From Paenibacillus albiflavus (lineage in GTDB: Bacteria; Bacillota; Bacilli; Paenibacillales; NBRC-103111), in assembly GCF_004344915.1 (NCBI RefSeq), contig NZ_SKFG01000081.1, forward strand, positions 1 to 64,000: DNA of 64,000 nt. The letters run 5' to 3'. Made by a program: the position numbers and the translations under genes. Position 1 is the first letter of the stretch; each line of letters begins with the position of its first letter. Below, one piece after another: positions 17,156 to 26,402 of this stretch. The notes beneath the pieces are model-generated. The model saw only the letters and a list, made by a program, of their open reading frames with translations, searched no databases and was not told the DNA's origin.

Positions 17156-18613
17156 ATGACTAGACCAGTTCGCGTACGATATGCCCCAAGTCCAACCGGG
17201 CATTTGCATATAGGGAATGCAAGAACAGCATTATTCAACTACTTGTTTGCCCGTCACCATGGCGGCAAATTGATCATTCGTATTGAAGATACGGATCTTA
17301 AGCGTAATATTGCTGGCGGTGAAGAAAGTCAGTTAAAGTATTTAAAATGGCTCGGAATTAGCTGGGATGAGAGCATTGATATCGGTGGTGAATATGGTCC
17401 ATACCGTCAAACGGAACGCCTTGATATTTATACGAAGCATGCGCAGGATCTGATCGATCGTGGCTTGGCTTATCACTGCTATTGTACGGAAGAAGAGCTT
17501 GAACAAGAGCGCGAAGCGCAAGCGGCTGAAGGTCTTAACCTGCAATACTCAGGCAAATGTCGTCATTTGACTGCAGAGCAGCGTGCAGAGCTTGAAGCGC
17601 AAGGTCGCAAGCCAAGTATTCGTTTTAACGTGGATCAAAGTCGTTCATATACTTTTGATGATATCGTTAAAGGTGAAATTACGTTTGATGCGTCAACAAC
17701 TGGCGACTGGGTTATTATCAAAAAAGACGGTATTGCCACTTACAATTTTGCCGTTGTAATTGATGATTACCTCATGCAGATATCCCATGTCCTTCGTGGT
17801 GAAGATCATGTGACGAACACTTTGCGTCAGCTTATGATCTATGATGCATTCGGCTGGGAAGCACCGATCTTCGGACATATGACGCTTATCGTTAGTGATA
17901 ACGGCAAGAAGCTTAGCAAGCGTGACGAATCCATTATTCAATTTATCGAGCAATATGATGATCTTGGATTTTTGCCAGAAGCGATGTTCAACTTCATTTC
18001 TTTACTTGGCTGGTCGCCTAAAGGTGAACAGGAGATCTATTCTCGTGAGGAACTTATCGAGGTATTCGACGAGCAACGTCTATCCAAGAGCCCTGCCGTA
18101 TTTGATAAGAATAAATTAAACCATTTAAATAACAGCTACATTAAAAATACAGATCCAGATCGTCTGACTCAAATGGCGATTCCACATCTACAGAAGGCTA
18201 ATCTATTGCCTGCGACATTAACAGATGCGCAATATAGCTGGACGAAGGATCTTGTGAAGCTTTATCAAGAGCAAATGAACCATGCTTCTGAAATCGTAGA
18301 GCTATCTGAATTGTTCTTCCAAGAAGAGCTAAATTTCGAGGCAGAAGCAGCGCAATTGTTGCAAGAAGAGCATGTGCCTACAGTAGTTGGCGCGTTTTTA
18401 GCACAAATTACACAAACAGAGGAATATACACCAGAAATCATTGCAGGACTGCTTAAGAATGTACAAAAAGATACAGGTTATAAAGGCAAACAGCTATTCA
18501 TGTCGATTCGTGTAGCCCTTACTGGTCAAATGCATGGACGTGATTTGAATATGACGATTTATTTACTTGGTAAAGAAAAAGTACAAGCTCGTCTACAGAA
18601 CCTGTTGTCATAA
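17156..18613 (+). CDS. gltX: Glutamyl-tRNA synthetase
   Basis: This 485-residue class I synthetase charges tRNA-Glu. In Bacillales it usually also misacylates tRNA-Gln for later amidation. The HIGH signature reads HIGN in [11 protein letters not shown] near the N-terminus, and the KMSKS signature reads KLSKR. A cysteine cluster (YHCYC, GKC) lies in the insertion domain. GCGAGGTAC precedes ATG 17156. A promoter for the cysteine T-box leader overlaps its stop codon. Confidence 0.97.
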   Translation: MTRPVRVRYAPSPTGHLHIGNARTALFNYLFARHHGGKLIIRIEDTDLKRNIAGGEESQLKYLKWLGISWDESIDIGGEYGPYRQTERLDIYTKHAQDLIDRGLAYHCYCTEEELEQEREAQAAEGLNLQYSGKCRHLTAEQRAELEAQGRKPSIRFNVDQSRSYTFDDIVKGEITFDASTTGDWVIIKKDGIATYNFAVVIDDYLMQISHVLRGEDHVTNTLRQLMIYDAFGWEAPIFGHMTLIVSDNGKKLSKRDESIIQFIEQYDDLGFLPEAMFNFISLLGWSPKGEQEIYSREELIEVFDEQRLSKSPAVFDKNKLNHLNNSYIKNTDPDRLTQMAIPHLQKANLLPATLTDAQYSWTKDLVKLYQEQMNHASEIVELSELFFQEELNFEAEAAQLLQEEHVPTVVGAFLAQITQTEEYTPEIIAGLLKNVQKDTGYKGKQLFMSIRVALTGQMHGRDLNMTIYLLGKEKVQARLQNLLS

Positions 18614-18634
18614 ATGCATTCTTTTGGATATACT
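18605..18634 (+). promoter_or_regulatory. Candidate sigma-A promoter for the cysES T-box transcript
   Basis: TTGTCA (18605-18610) overlaps the last codons of gltX, and TATACT (18629-18634) follows after 18 bp. Transcription would start about 30-40 bases ahead of the T-box stem I. Confidence 0.6.
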
Positions 18635-18671
18635 GTAGGTAATACTATTTTTGTAAATGAATCAGAATAGC

Positions 18672-18994
18672 TTTGAACAGGAAAAGTAGGTTATGAATCT
18701 TAGTCGATTCTGCTGAGGGTTTCCCAGAGAGAATGATCTTAATCATCAAGAAGATGGTTATGGCTGCAAATCATTTAGACCCGAACAACCGAAAATGCAC
18801 CTGGGAGCTGCTGCGCCGAACTGCCCGTAAGGATATAAGTAGGTGTGAGCCGGATCGCTTCCGTTATTAGCGTATAAGTGTGACAACAAGATTGGCTGCA
18901 TATGCAGCTGCACTAGAATTTGTCACAAGCAGAGTGGAACCGCGTCAATACACACGCCTCTGCAGCCTATTCATAGGCTGTGGGGGCTTTTTTT
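18672..18994 (+). promoter_or_regulatory. Cysteine-specific T-box riboswitch
   Basis: The leader contains the T-box core AGAGTGGAACCGCG at 18931-18944, which pairs with the CCA end of uncharged tRNA. The specifier-loop context reads GAAAA-TGC-ACCTGGGAG, giving the Cys codon TGC at 18796-18798. The antiterminator pairs GCAGAG (18929-18934) with CTCTGC. The competing terminator uses GCCTCTGCAGCCTAT (18956-18970) against ATAGGCTGTGGGGGC and seven T (18988-18994). Uncharged tRNA-Cys should therefore switch on cysE and cysS. The 5' limit of stem I is approximate. Confidence 0.93.
18956..18994 (+). terminator. T-box leader terminator (conditional)
   Basis: A 15-bp stem with some G-U pairs and a two-base loop (18971-18972) is followed by seven T. 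It is the off state of the cysteine T-box. Confidence 0.9.
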
Positions 18995-19118
18995 GTGGGT
19001 AAGAATGACGGTGAAGCGAGATCCACTTATTTTCACAACAATTTTCACAACATAGATCTTGAGCGCAAATGAAGTTGTCATAGCTTGATTGGTAGTTAGA
19101 TGCCAGAGGGAGTCGTGT

Positions 19119-19802
19119 ATGTGGAAGACAATGAAATCAGATATCCAAGCGGTGTATGAGAATGATCCGGCAGCTCGAAGCACATTTGAAATTATTTTTA
19201 CCTATTCGGGAGTTCACGCGATCTGGCATCATCGTTTCGCTCATTGGTTTTTTAAGAAGAGAATGTATACAATTGCACGTATTATTTCGCAGGCTTCTCG
19301 TTTCATTACAGGGATTGAGATTCATCCAGGCGCTCGGTTAGGTCAAAGGCTATTTATCGACCATGGTATGGGGATTGTTATCGGTGAAACTTGCGAGATT
19401 GGGAATGATGTTGTTCTCTATCAAGGCGTAACCCTTGGCGGAACAGGCAATGAGAAGGGAAAGCGTCATCCGACGATTGGGAATAACGTTGTTATTTCTT
19501 CCGGGGCTAAGGTGCTCGGATCATTCTTTGTAGGGGATAACTCACGTATTGGAGCAAATGCAGTCGTGCTGAAGGAAGTGCCGCCTAACAGTACAGTCGT
19601 AGGGATTCCTGGACGAATTGTGAAGCGCGATGGTGTAAGGATTGAACGATTGAATCATGGCGATTTGCCAGATCCAATTATCGATATATGTCATCATTTA
19701 ACGACAGAGATTAATCAGCTTAAACAACAGATCCATGATTTACAGCACCAGCTTGCAGATGCAAATCAAAAGAATGGAGGCGTCATCCATCATGACACTT
19801 AA
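19119..19802 (+). CDS. cysE: Serine O-acetyltransferase
   Basis: CysE makes O-acetylserine from serine and acetyl-CoA, the first step of cysteine synthesis. The 227-residue protein has an alpha-helical N-terminus (DPAARSTFEIIFTYSGVHAIW) and a left-handed beta-helix of hexapeptide repeats (HPGARLGQRLFIDHGMGIVIG and following). A glutamine-rich helical tail ends the protein. GGGAG at 19108-19112 supports ATG 19119. Its end overlaps cysS by 11 bases, and both are placed under the cysteine T-box. Confidence 0.96.
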   Translation: MWKTMKSDIQAVYENDPAARSTFEIIFTYSGVHAIWHHRFAHWFFKKRMYTIARIISQASRFITGIEIHPGARLGQRLFIDHGMGIVIGETCEIGNDVVLYQGVTLGGTGNEKGKRHPTIGNNVVISSGAKVLGSFFVGDNSRIGANAVVLKEVPPNSTVVGIPGRIVKRDGVRIERLNHGDLPDPIIDICHHLTTEINQLKQQIHDLQHQLADANQKNGGVIHHDT

Positions 19803-21189
19803 AATTTATAATACGATGTCGAGGCAAAAAGAAGAATTCATTCCGCTTGAGCCAGGCAAGGTCAAAATGTATGTTTGCGGACCTACGGTATACAATTATA
19901 TTCATATCGGGAATGCCAGACCGGCAATTTTCTTTGATGTAGTGCGTAGATATTTAACTTATTCAGGTTATGATGTGTCGTATCTTGTCAATTTTACAGA
20001 TGTAGATGATAAAATTATTCGTGCTGCAGAGGAAACAGGTGAAGAAGTTGGTGCATTAGCAGAGCGATTTATCGAGGCGTATTTGGAAGATGTGCGAGCA
20101 ATTGGCATCCATCCGGTTACTCATCATCCGCGCGTAACGGAGAACATCGATGCTATTATCGCATTCATAGCACGTCTAGTTGAGAAAGGCTTTGCTTATC
20201 CAAGCGGCGGCGATGTTTATTACAGAACGACGAAATTCGACGAATATGGTAAGCTTTCGCATCAGAATCTGGATGAATTGCAATATGGGATTCGCATAGA
20301 AGTGGATGATCGCAAAGAGAATCCGCAGGATTTTGTTCTATGGAAAGGTGCGAAGCCAGGAGAGATCTCATGGGAATCGCCTTGGGGCGCAGGCCGTCCT
20401 GGCTGGCATATCGAATGCTCGGCAATGGTTCAAAAATATCTTGGCGAAACCATTGATATCCATGGCGGCGGACAGGATTTGACGTTCCCGCACCATGAGT
20501 GCGAAATTGCGCAGTCTGAAGCTGTTACAGGTAAACCGATGGCTCATTATTGGATGCATAATGCTTTTATCAACATGGATAATGAGAAAATGTCCAAATC
20601 ACTTGGCAATTTTGTGATGCTAAGAGATATTCGTCAACAAATTCGTCCACAGACGCTAAGATTTTTTATGCTGAATGCTCACTATCGCAATCCGCTGAAT
20701 TTCAGTGAGGAAACGGTTCGCCAAGCAGACAGCTCTGTTGACCGCATTTGGAATGCGATTACGAATCTGGAGCACCGTTTATCGGTAGCCCTAAATGGTC
20801 CTGTTGACGAGCAAGTTGCTGCACGCATCGAAGAGATTAAACAATATTTTGAATCCAAAATGAATGATGATTTCAATACACCAGATGCAATTACAGCGAT
20901 CTTCGATCTTGTATCCGAGGCGAATATATACTTGAAGCGGGAGCGGGTAACGGCTGAAACGATTGAAAGCTTGCTAAATACATTTAAAGCTTTTGATGCT
21001 GTTCTGGGTATATTGCCAAGCGAGAATGGCGATTTATTAGATGAGGAAGTTGAATCACTCATTGCGGAGCGGGTGCAAGCTCGTAAAGATAAGAACTGGT
21101 CACGTGCGGATGAAATTCGCGATTTGTTGACAGAGAAAGGCATTTTTCTTGAGGATACACCACAAGGAATTCGCTGGCGCCGCAAATAA
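19792..21189 (+). CDS. cysS: Cysteinyl-tRNA synthetase
   Basis: This 465-residue class I synthetase charges tRNA-Cys. The HIGH signature is HIGN in [14 protein letters not shown], and KMSKS is intact in KMSKSLGNF. The zinc ligands are visible as CGPTVY, HIECSAM and PHHECE. ATG 19792 follows GGAGG at 11 bases and overlaps the end of cysE, giving translational coupling. Control by the upstream T-box, which reads Cys codon TGC, is consistent with its function. Confidence 0.97.
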   Translation: MTLKIYNTMSRQKEEFIPLEPGKVKMYVCGPTVYNYIHIGNARPAIFFDVVRRYLTYSGYDVSYLVNFTDVDDKIIRAAEETGEEVGALAERFIEAYLEDVRAIGIHPVTHHPRVTENIDAIIAFIARLVEKGFAYPSGGDVYYRTTKFDEYGKLSHQNLDELQYGIRIEVDDRKENPQDFVLWKGAKPGEISWESPWGAGRPGWHIECSAMVQKYLGETIDIHGGGQDLTFPHHECEIAQSEAVTGKPMAHYWMHNAFINMDNEKMSKSLGNFVMLRDIRQQIRPQTLRFFMLNAHYRNPLNFSEETVRQADSSVDRIWNAITNLEHRLSVALNGPVDEQVAARIEEIKQYFESKMNDDFNTPDAITAIFDLVSEANIYLKRERVTAETIESLLNTFKAFDAVLGILPSENGDLLDEEVESLIAERVQARKDKNWSRADEIRDLLTEKGIFLEDTPQGIRWRRK

Positions 21190-21214
21190 AAGAAGAATGA
21201 ATGAAGGGTAGACT

Positions 21215-21643
21215 ATGACAGATAACAATCCAGATGTACAAATGGATATGAATTTATTATTTTATCCACCTGACAAAAATCCAGCACTGATTCATCCATT
21301 GGTGCTGGCTTATGTTGGTGATGCGATCTTCGAGCTGTTCATCAGGCAAGTCGTGATTAGCCAGCCGAACCAAAGACCGAATTATTTGCACCGTACTGCG
21401 ACACGTTATGTTTCGGCTAAGGCACAATCGAAGGCGCTCGAACAATGGCTTCCGCTGCTAACGGAGGAGGAACAGGATGTTGTGCGTCGTGGACGCAATG
21501 CCAAGTCAGGTTCGATTCCGAAGAACGCGGATGTGCTCGAATATCGTCATTCCACGGCGATGGAATGCTTGATTGGTTATTTGCATTATAAGGGTGAGCA
21601 TGCTCGGCTAAGAGAGCTGCTTGATATGTTGATAAATAAATAA
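21215..21643 (+). CDS. mrnC: Mini-ribonuclease III
   Basis: Mini-III matures 23S rRNA ends. The 142-residue protein is the RNase III catalytic domain alone, without a double-stranded RNA binding domain. The active-site motifs appear as LAYVGDAIFEL and, near the end, LEYRHSTAMECLIGYL, containing the conserved acidic residues. It starts at ATG 21215 and follows cysS by 25 bases, the normal Bacillales order. Confidence 0.95.
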   Translation: MTDNNPDVQMDMNLLFYPPDKNPALIHPLVLAYVGDAIFELFIRQVVISQPNQRPNYLHRTATRYVSAKAQSKALEQWLPLLTEEEQDVVRRGRNAKSGSIPKNADVLEYRHSTAMECLIGYLHYKGEHARLRELLDMLINK

Positions 21644-21656
21644 AGGGGGACTCGTG

Positions 21657-22397
21657 ATGTCAGAGGAGTTTATTGGTGGGAAGCATTCGATCCTGGAAGC
21701 GATGAAGGCAGGACGTACGATAAATAAAATTTGGATAGCAGAGAATGGGCAGAAGGCACTTACACAGCCTATTATCGCTGAGGCTAAGCAGCACGGTATT
21801 ATTGTTCAATTTGCGGACAAGCGTAAGCTTGATACGATGGCAGAGGGATTGCAGCATCAAGGTGTTGTAGCCCAAGTTGCTGCTTATGATTATGTGGAGA
21901 TCGACGATATTCTCGAAGCTGCAAGAGTACGCGGTGAGGATCCGTTCATTTTGATTCTGGATGAAATTGAAGATCCGCATAACTTAGGCTCCATTCTTCG
22001 TACAGCGGATTGCACAGGTGTGCATGGGGTTATTATTCCCAAACGCCGCTCCGTAGGTTTAACAGCTACTGTATCCAAAATTTCCGCAGGTGCAGTGGAA
22101 TACGTGCCAGTTGCACGTGTTACGAACATTGCACAAACTATTGATAAGTTAAAAGAACGTGGCGTATGGGTCGCGGGCACAGATGTTAGTGCAGCAGATG
22201 ATGTATATCGCAGTAATTTTGCTATGCCGATCGCACTTGTCATTGGGAATGAAGCGAAGGGCGTCGGACGATTGATCAAGGAAAAATGCGATTTTCTAGT
22301 CAAGCTTCCTATGCAGGGCAAAATCAACTCGCTTAACGCCTCTGTTGCAGCTGGTGTTCTGATGTATGAGGTCGTTAGACAGCGTAAGCAGAGCTGA
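21657..22397 (+). CDS. rlmB: 23S rRNA 2'-O-methyltransferase RlmB (TrmH/SpoU family)
   Basis: This SPOUT-fold methyltransferase has 246 residues. It has an N-terminal substrate-binding domain (GGKHSILEAMKAGR) and the three family motifs: DEIEDPHNLGSILRTAD, IGNEAKGV and INSLNASVAAGVLMYE. The last two form the trefoil-knot SAM site. AGGGGGA at 21644-21650 fits ATG 21657; GTG 21654 is one codon earlier. The assignment to the position-2251-type rRNA methylase rests on family resemblance and on position. Confidence 0.92.
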   Translation: MSEEFIGGKHSILEAMKAGRTINKIWIAENGQKALTQPIIAEAKQHGIIVQFADKRKLDTMAEGLQHQGVVAQVAAYDYVEIDDILEAARVRGEDPFILILDEIEDPHNLGSILRTADCTGVHGVIIPKRRSVGLTATVSKISAGAVEYVPVARVTNIAQTIDKLKERGVWVAGTDVSAADDVYRSNFAMPIALVIGNEAKGVGRLIKEKCDFLVKLPMQGKINSLNASVAAGVLMYEVVRQRKQS

Positions 22398-22403
22398 TGA
22401 GGG

Positions 22404-22916
22404 ATGCAGGAATTTTTGATTGTTGATGGATATAACATTATTGGGGCTTGGCCGAAGCTAAGCAAACTCAAGGATGTGAATTTGGAGGAAGCGCGCAATT
22501 CGCTCATCCATATGCTAGCGGAATATCAGTCTTTCTCTGGGATGAAGACTTATCTTGTATTTGATGCCTATCTGGTTCCCGGAATAGGAAAACAGTATTC
22601 GCAGAGCAGATTAAGTGTTCTATACACGAAGGAGAAAGAAACGGCGGATGAGCTAATTGAGCGGTTGGTAACTGATTTAATCGGCAGAAGAAAGCAAGTG
22701 TACGTTGCGACCTCGGATATGATAGAACAACATGTTATATTCGGCAAAGGCGCACTACGTATGTCTGCTAATGAGCTATTGGTTAAAGTAAGAAATAGTC
22801 GCAAAGAGATACAAGGAAAGATCGCAAATGACTTGATTCCAGAACGGAATACGTTCGATAAGTTTATGGATCCTGCTATGAGAGAGAAATTTGAACGTAT
22901 GCGAAGAGGGGAATAA
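22404..22916 (+). CDS. yacP: NYN-domain endoribonuclease-like protein (YacP/Rae1 family)
   Basis: This 170-residue protein opens with FLIVDGYNIIGAWP, the signature of YacP-type NYN (PIN-like) nucleases; an acidic pocket is expected from DGYN and later Asp residues. The B. subtilis relative, Rae1, is a ribosome-associated mRNA endonuclease. It begins seven bases after rlmB and so is co-transcribed. Here the ribosome association is inferred from homology only. Confidence 0.92.
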   Translation: MQEFLIVDGYNIIGAWPKLSKLKDVNLEEARNSLIHMLAEYQSFSGMKTYLVFDAYLVPGIGKQYSQSRLSVLYTKEKETADELIERLVTDLIGRRKQVYVATSDMIEQHVIFGKGALRMSANELLVKVRNSRKEIQGKIANDLIPERNTFDKFMDPAMREKFERMRRGE

Positions 22917-22951
22917 TCCTGTTTTTACGGTAAATATTGTAATTAACCCCG

Positions 22952-22981
22952 TTGACGATGTAAGTTTCCTTCATGTATACT
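22952..22981 (+). promoter_or_regulatory. Candidate sigma-A promoter of sigH
   Basis: TTGACG (22952-22957) and TATACT (22976-22981) are separated by 18 bp. It lies between the NYN gene and sigH. Confidence 0.7.
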
Positions 22982-23036
22982 GAACGTATCTTAAAGTTTG
23001 TAAATTTTTCAAGCTTCATGGGCCGGAGGGATTATA

Positions 23037-23684
23037 GTGAGTGTCGACCTCAAAGAATTGAGAATGAACGTATATGATCTCGCGCTGGATGAAGATTTAA
23101 TCGAGTCTGTCCGACAAGGCAATAGTGAAGCGCTTGAATATTTGATTAATAAGTATCGCAACCTTGTCAGAGCCAAGGCGCGTTCCTACTTTCTAATTGG
23201 CGCTGATCGAGAAGATATCGTGCAAGAAGGAATGATAGGCTTATATAAATCCATCCGTGATTTCCGCGGGGACAAGCTGGCATCATTCAAAGCCTTTGCG
23301 GAGATTTGTATTACGAGGCAGATCATCACAGCGATCAAGACAGCAACTAGACAAAAGCATATTCCACTTAATTCCTATGTCTCCTTAGATAAACCCATTT
23401 ATGATGAGGACTCGGATCGGACGCTCCTGGATATTATTTGCGGTTCTAAGGTTTCGGATCCAGAAGAACTTATCATTAATCAAGAGGAATTCACTGGACT
23501 TGAAGATAAGATGAGTGAAATATTAAGCGATCTGGAACGTAAGGTGTTAATGCTTTATCTTGATGGTCGCTCCTATCAGGAGATTGCAGTTGACCTTGAT
23601 CGTCATGTCAAATCAATTGATAACGCTTTACAGCGCGTGAAACGTAAATTGGAACGGTATTTGGAAGTTAGAGATCTTGTCTAA
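23037..23684 (+). CDS. sigH: RNA polymerase sigma-H factor
   Basis: SigH drives early stationary-phase and sporulation genes. The 215-residue chain is a sigma-70 family protein: region 2 includes REDIVQEGMIGLYKSIRDF and the -10 recognition helix (FAEICITRQIITAIK), and region 4 includes LSDLERKVLMLYLDGRSYQEIA, the helix-turn-helix for the -35 box. The start is GTG 23037 behind GGAGGG. It sits after the NYN gene as in B. subtilis, but rpmG-secE-nusG are displaced by an inserted oxidase cluster. Confidence 0.96.
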   Translation: MSVDLKELRMNVYDLALDEDLIESVRQGNSEALEYLINKYRNLVRAKARSYFLIGADREDIVQEGMIGLYKSIRDFRGDKLASFKAFAEICITRQIITAIKTATRQKHIPLNSYVSLDKPIYDEDSDRTLLDIICGSKVSDPEELIINQEEFTGLEDKMSEILSDLERKVLMLYLDGRSYQEIAVDLDRHVKSIDNALQRVKRKLERYLEVRDLV

Positions 23685-23705
23685 TTTCTATCATAATAAA
23701 CAATC

Positions 23706-23742
23706 AGACAAGCAGTCGAGCAATCGATTGCTTGTCTTTTTT
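23706..23742 (+). terminator. Rho-independent terminator after sigH
   Basis: AGACAAGCA (23706-23714) pairs with TGCTTGTCT (23729-23737), and a run of T follows. Confidence 0.9.
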
Positions 23743-23830
23743 GTATACACACAAACCCTACTTGATACTATGAAAACGATCACGTAAATAATTTGAAAAT
23801 TAACAATTTAGTAACAAATTTACTCCATTC

Positions 23831-23846
23831 TGTGATTAATATCACA
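23831..23846 (+). promoter_or_regulatory. FNR/CRP-family operator upstream of the ba3 oxidase cluster
   Basis: TGTGATTAATATCACA is a perfect palindrome of the form TGTGA-N6-TCACA. A weak -10 box TAGAAT lies at 23869-23874, which would put the operator centre about 42 bases before the start, the usual place for class II activation by Fnr. The site is 62 bases ahead of the first oxidase gene. Confidence 0.75.
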
Positions 23847-23908
23847 ATTGGTGCATGAGAGCGAATGATAGAATTGTGCCATAAACAGGGATATTTTGGA
23901 GGTGCAGT

Positions 23909-24079
23909 ATGGATAAACCGGTAATTAAGAAACAGGGGCAATCCGTCGTTGTAACAAAGCCGAGCAGAAAAGATAGTGAGCCCTCCCTTAAAGGCACGTT
24001 TGCATCAGTTATGATTGTCGGAGGTGTCATTCTGATTACTTGGGTGCTTGTCTTCTTGCTATTCATTCACCGAACGTAG
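23909..24079 (+). CDS. Cytochrome c oxidase subunit IIa-like small membrane protein
   Basis: A 56-residue protein starts at ATG 23909 behind GGAGG. A polar N-terminal half of about 27 residues is followed by one membrane helix (about residues 32-53) and a short tail, HRT. This layout, and its position directly ahead of subunits II and I of a B-family oxygen reductase, matches the small subunit IIa of ba3-type oxidases. In that complex it supplies the transmembrane helix that fills a gap left by a short subunit II. Recognition rests on context and topology more than on a motif. Confidence 0.82.
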   Translation: MDKPVIKKQGQSVVVTKPSRKDSEPSLKGTFASVMIVGGVILITWVLVFLLFIHRT

Positions 24080-24144
24080 CAATGTGATTCAGCCATGTTA
24101 TCAAGCTTCAGACCAACGTCATTTATGGGGAAAGAAGGTAAAGT

Positions 24145-24621
24145 ATGCAAATTCATCGTTTAGAGAAAATTTGGCTATCCATTGGAATAGCAATGCTCAT
24201 CATTTTTTTAGCGATAGTGGGGATCTCTGGTTTTGCAATGGGAATGAATCCGCCGACAAGCGATAGTGCACATGGAAGGATCGATCCAACGAAAGTGGAT
24301 ACAACGCCACCGTTTGATAAACCTGGACTTATTCAAGCGGGTGATAACCTGTATGAAGCGAACATGACAGCTTACCTATTCTCGTTCGATCCAGGCGAGA
24401 TGGAAATACCAGCAGGCTCAACGGTAATGTTCAATATTACAAGTAAAGATGTTGTTCATGGCTTCTCGATTGTCGGTACGACAGTGAACATGATGGTAAC
24501 TCCAGGTGAAATTAATCATTTAAGTTATAAATTTGACAAACCGGGCGAATATCTCGTTCTTTGCAATGAATATTGCGGCACAGGTCATGAAGTCATGCAA
24601 GCGAGAATTATTGTCAAATAA
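24145..24621 (+). CDS. ba3-type cytochrome c oxidase subunit II (CuA)
   Basis: This 158-residue protein is anchored by a single N-terminal membrane helix (about residues 10-32) with an outward cupredoxin domain. The binuclear CuA site is complete: a histidine in VVHGFSIV, then CNEYCGTGHEVM, supplying two cysteines, the backbone-ligand Glu, His and Met. A single membrane helix rather than two is typical of the ba3 class. It receives electrons from cytochrome c and passes them to subunit I encoded just downstream. AAGGT precedes ATG 24145. Confidence 0.93.
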   Translation: MQIHRLEKIWLSIGIAMLIIFLAIVGISGFAMGMNPPTSDSAHGRIDPTKVDTTPPFDKPGLIQAGDNLYEANMTAYLFSFDPGEMEIPAGSTVMFNITSKDVVHGFSIVGTTVNMMVTPGEINHLSYKFDKPGEYLVLCNEYCGTGHEVMQARIIVK

Positions 24622-24673
24622 GGGATCTTATTAACTTCGAAATCCAAACTTTATTTTGAAGGAGATATTCGCA

Positions 24674-26320
24674 ATGAAAGATAAAAGGTTTGATCCGAAA
24701 GACTCGAAGCTCATACTCGCACATGTACTATTAGCGTTTGCTGCGCTTTTAATAGGTGGTATCGCAGGTGTGCTGCAAGGATTGGTCAGAGGTGGCCTGA
24801 TTACTTTACCGTCATTAATTGGTTACTATGAATTGCTTACGGCGCATGGCGTATTGATGGCACTTATTTTTACTACATATTTTATTATTGGCTTCTTATA
24901 TTCCGGAGTTGCTTCAACGCTTGGCGGCAAGCTTCTGCCACATGTTCGCAAGATGGGATGGATTGGTTACTGGCTGATGACAATCGGTACCTTAGTCGGT
25001 ACAGTTTGTATCCTAACTAAACAAGCAACTGTACTTTATACGTTCTATGCACCAATGAAAGCATCTCCATACTTTTACATCGCATTGGCACTTGTTGTAA
25101 TCGGCAGTTGGATTAGTGGTTTCGCTATATTTACGCAATACAGCAGCTGGCGTAAGCAAAATAAAGGAAAATTGTCTCCGCTATTCGCTTTCATGGCGGT
25201 ATCCACTATGATTCTGTGGCAAGTAGCCACGCTAGGTGTAGCGGCAGAGGTTGTTCTTCAACTGATTCCTTGGTCGTTCGGTTGGGTGGATACGGTTAAC
25301 GTATTGCTCAGTCGCACACTGTTCTGGTTCTTTGGCCATCCGCTTGTATACTTCTGGTTAATGCCTGCTTATATTTGCTGGTATGTTGTTATTCCGAAAA
25401 TCATCGGCGGCAAAATCTTTAGTGACTCGTTAGCGAGATTGTCTTTTATTCTATTCATCTTGTTCTCCGTACCAGTTGGCTTCCACCATCAATTAATGGA
25501 ACCGGGTATCCCATCGTTCTGGAAGTACCTGCAAGTCGTATTAACGTTCATGGTTATTGTTCCTTCCTTGATGACAGCTTTCTCGATGTTCGCAACATTC
25601 GAAATGTATGGACGCTCCAAAGGAGCTAAAGGCTTGTTCGGATGGCTGAAGTTCCTTCCATGGGGAGATGTAAGATTCTTCGGACCTTTCGTGGGAATGC
25701 TGATCTTCATTCCAGCTGGAGCAGGCGGGATTATTAACGCGAGTAACCAAATGAATGCGGTTGTCCATAATACGTTGTTCATTACGGGACACTTCCATTT
25801 AACGGTAGCAACAAGCGTTGCTTTAACTTTCTTCGGTATTATGTATTGGTTGATCCCCGTTATGATGGGTAGACCACTTACGAAGAAGATGAATAAACTC
25901 GGTATTATACAGGTTATTATTTGGTGCGTCGGTATGCTGTTCATGTCAGGTGCGATGCACTGGGTAGGTTTACTTGGTGCACCACGCCGTACGCAAGGAA
26001 CTGACTATAATGGCAGTGCTGAAGCAGCAGGCTGGATTCCATATAACGTAACGATGGCAATCGGCGGTACGATTCTATTCATTGGCGTCTTGCTCATGAT
26101 TTACAATGTGATCGCCCTTATGCGTTCGCCGCGTGGTGAAACGGAGGAGTACCCAATTGCAGAAGCTTCCGAGCATTCCGGGGAAACACCTAAGCTTCTT
26201 GAACGTTGGGGTGTATGGATTGGTATTACCGTAGTTCTTATTCTTGTTGCCTACACACTTCCTGTGATCGATATGATTGGCGGAGATGTTGTGACGTCTC
26301 CAGGCTTCAAAACTTGGTAA
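24674..26320 (+). CDS. ba3-type cytochrome c oxidase subunit I
   Basis: This haem-copper oxygen reductase core of about 548 residues has some 13 membrane spans and belongs to the B (ba3) family. Visible ligands are the haem b His in TAHGVLMALIF, the CuB His and cross-linked Tyr in GHPLVYFWLMPAY, the CuB His pair in FHHQLMEP, and the haem ligands in GHFHLTVATSV. It reduces oxygen to water and pumps protons; ba3 enzymes usually have high oxygen affinity. AAGGAG (24659-24664) fits ATG 24674. The FNR-like site upstream suggests low-oxygen induction. Confidence 0.95.
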   Translation: MKDKRFDPKDSKLILAHVLLAFAALLIGGIAGVLQGLVRGGLITLPSLIGYYELLTAHGVLMALIFTTYFIIGFLYSGVASTLGGKLLPHVRKMGWIGYWLMTIGTLVGTVCILTKQATVLYTFYAPMKASPYFYIALALVVIGSWISGFAIFTQYSSWRKQNKGKLSPLFAFMAVSTMILWQVATLGVAAEVVLQLIPWSFGWVDTVNVLLSRTLFWFFGHPLVYFWLMPAYICWYVVIPKIIGGKIFSDSLARLSFILFILFSVPVGFHHQLMEPGIPSFWKYLQVVLTFMVIVPSLMTAFSMFATFEMYGRSKGAKGLFGWLKFLPWGDVRFFGPFVGMLIFIPAGAGGIINASNQMNAVVHNTLFITGHFHLTVATSVALTFFGIMYWLIPVMMGRPLTKKMNKLGIIQVIIWCVGMLFMSGAMHWVGLLGAPRRTQGTDYNGSAEAAGWIPYNVTMAIGGTILFIGVLLMIYNVIALMRSPRGETEEYPIAEASEHSGETPKLLERWGVWIGITVVLILVAYTLPVIDMIGGDVVTSPGFKTW

Positions 26321-26402
26321 TTTATCAATTAATTACTACTTAACTCTGGTATCAATGAAATTATACAGAGATACAAATTTATATTATGGAGGGATTTACT
26401 CG

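Noticed and set aside
23842-24066. Minus-strand frame of 74 codons opposite the subunit IIa gene
   Set aside because: It is antisense to a better supported plus-strand gene that has a ribosome binding site and the correct context. The frame is a shadow.
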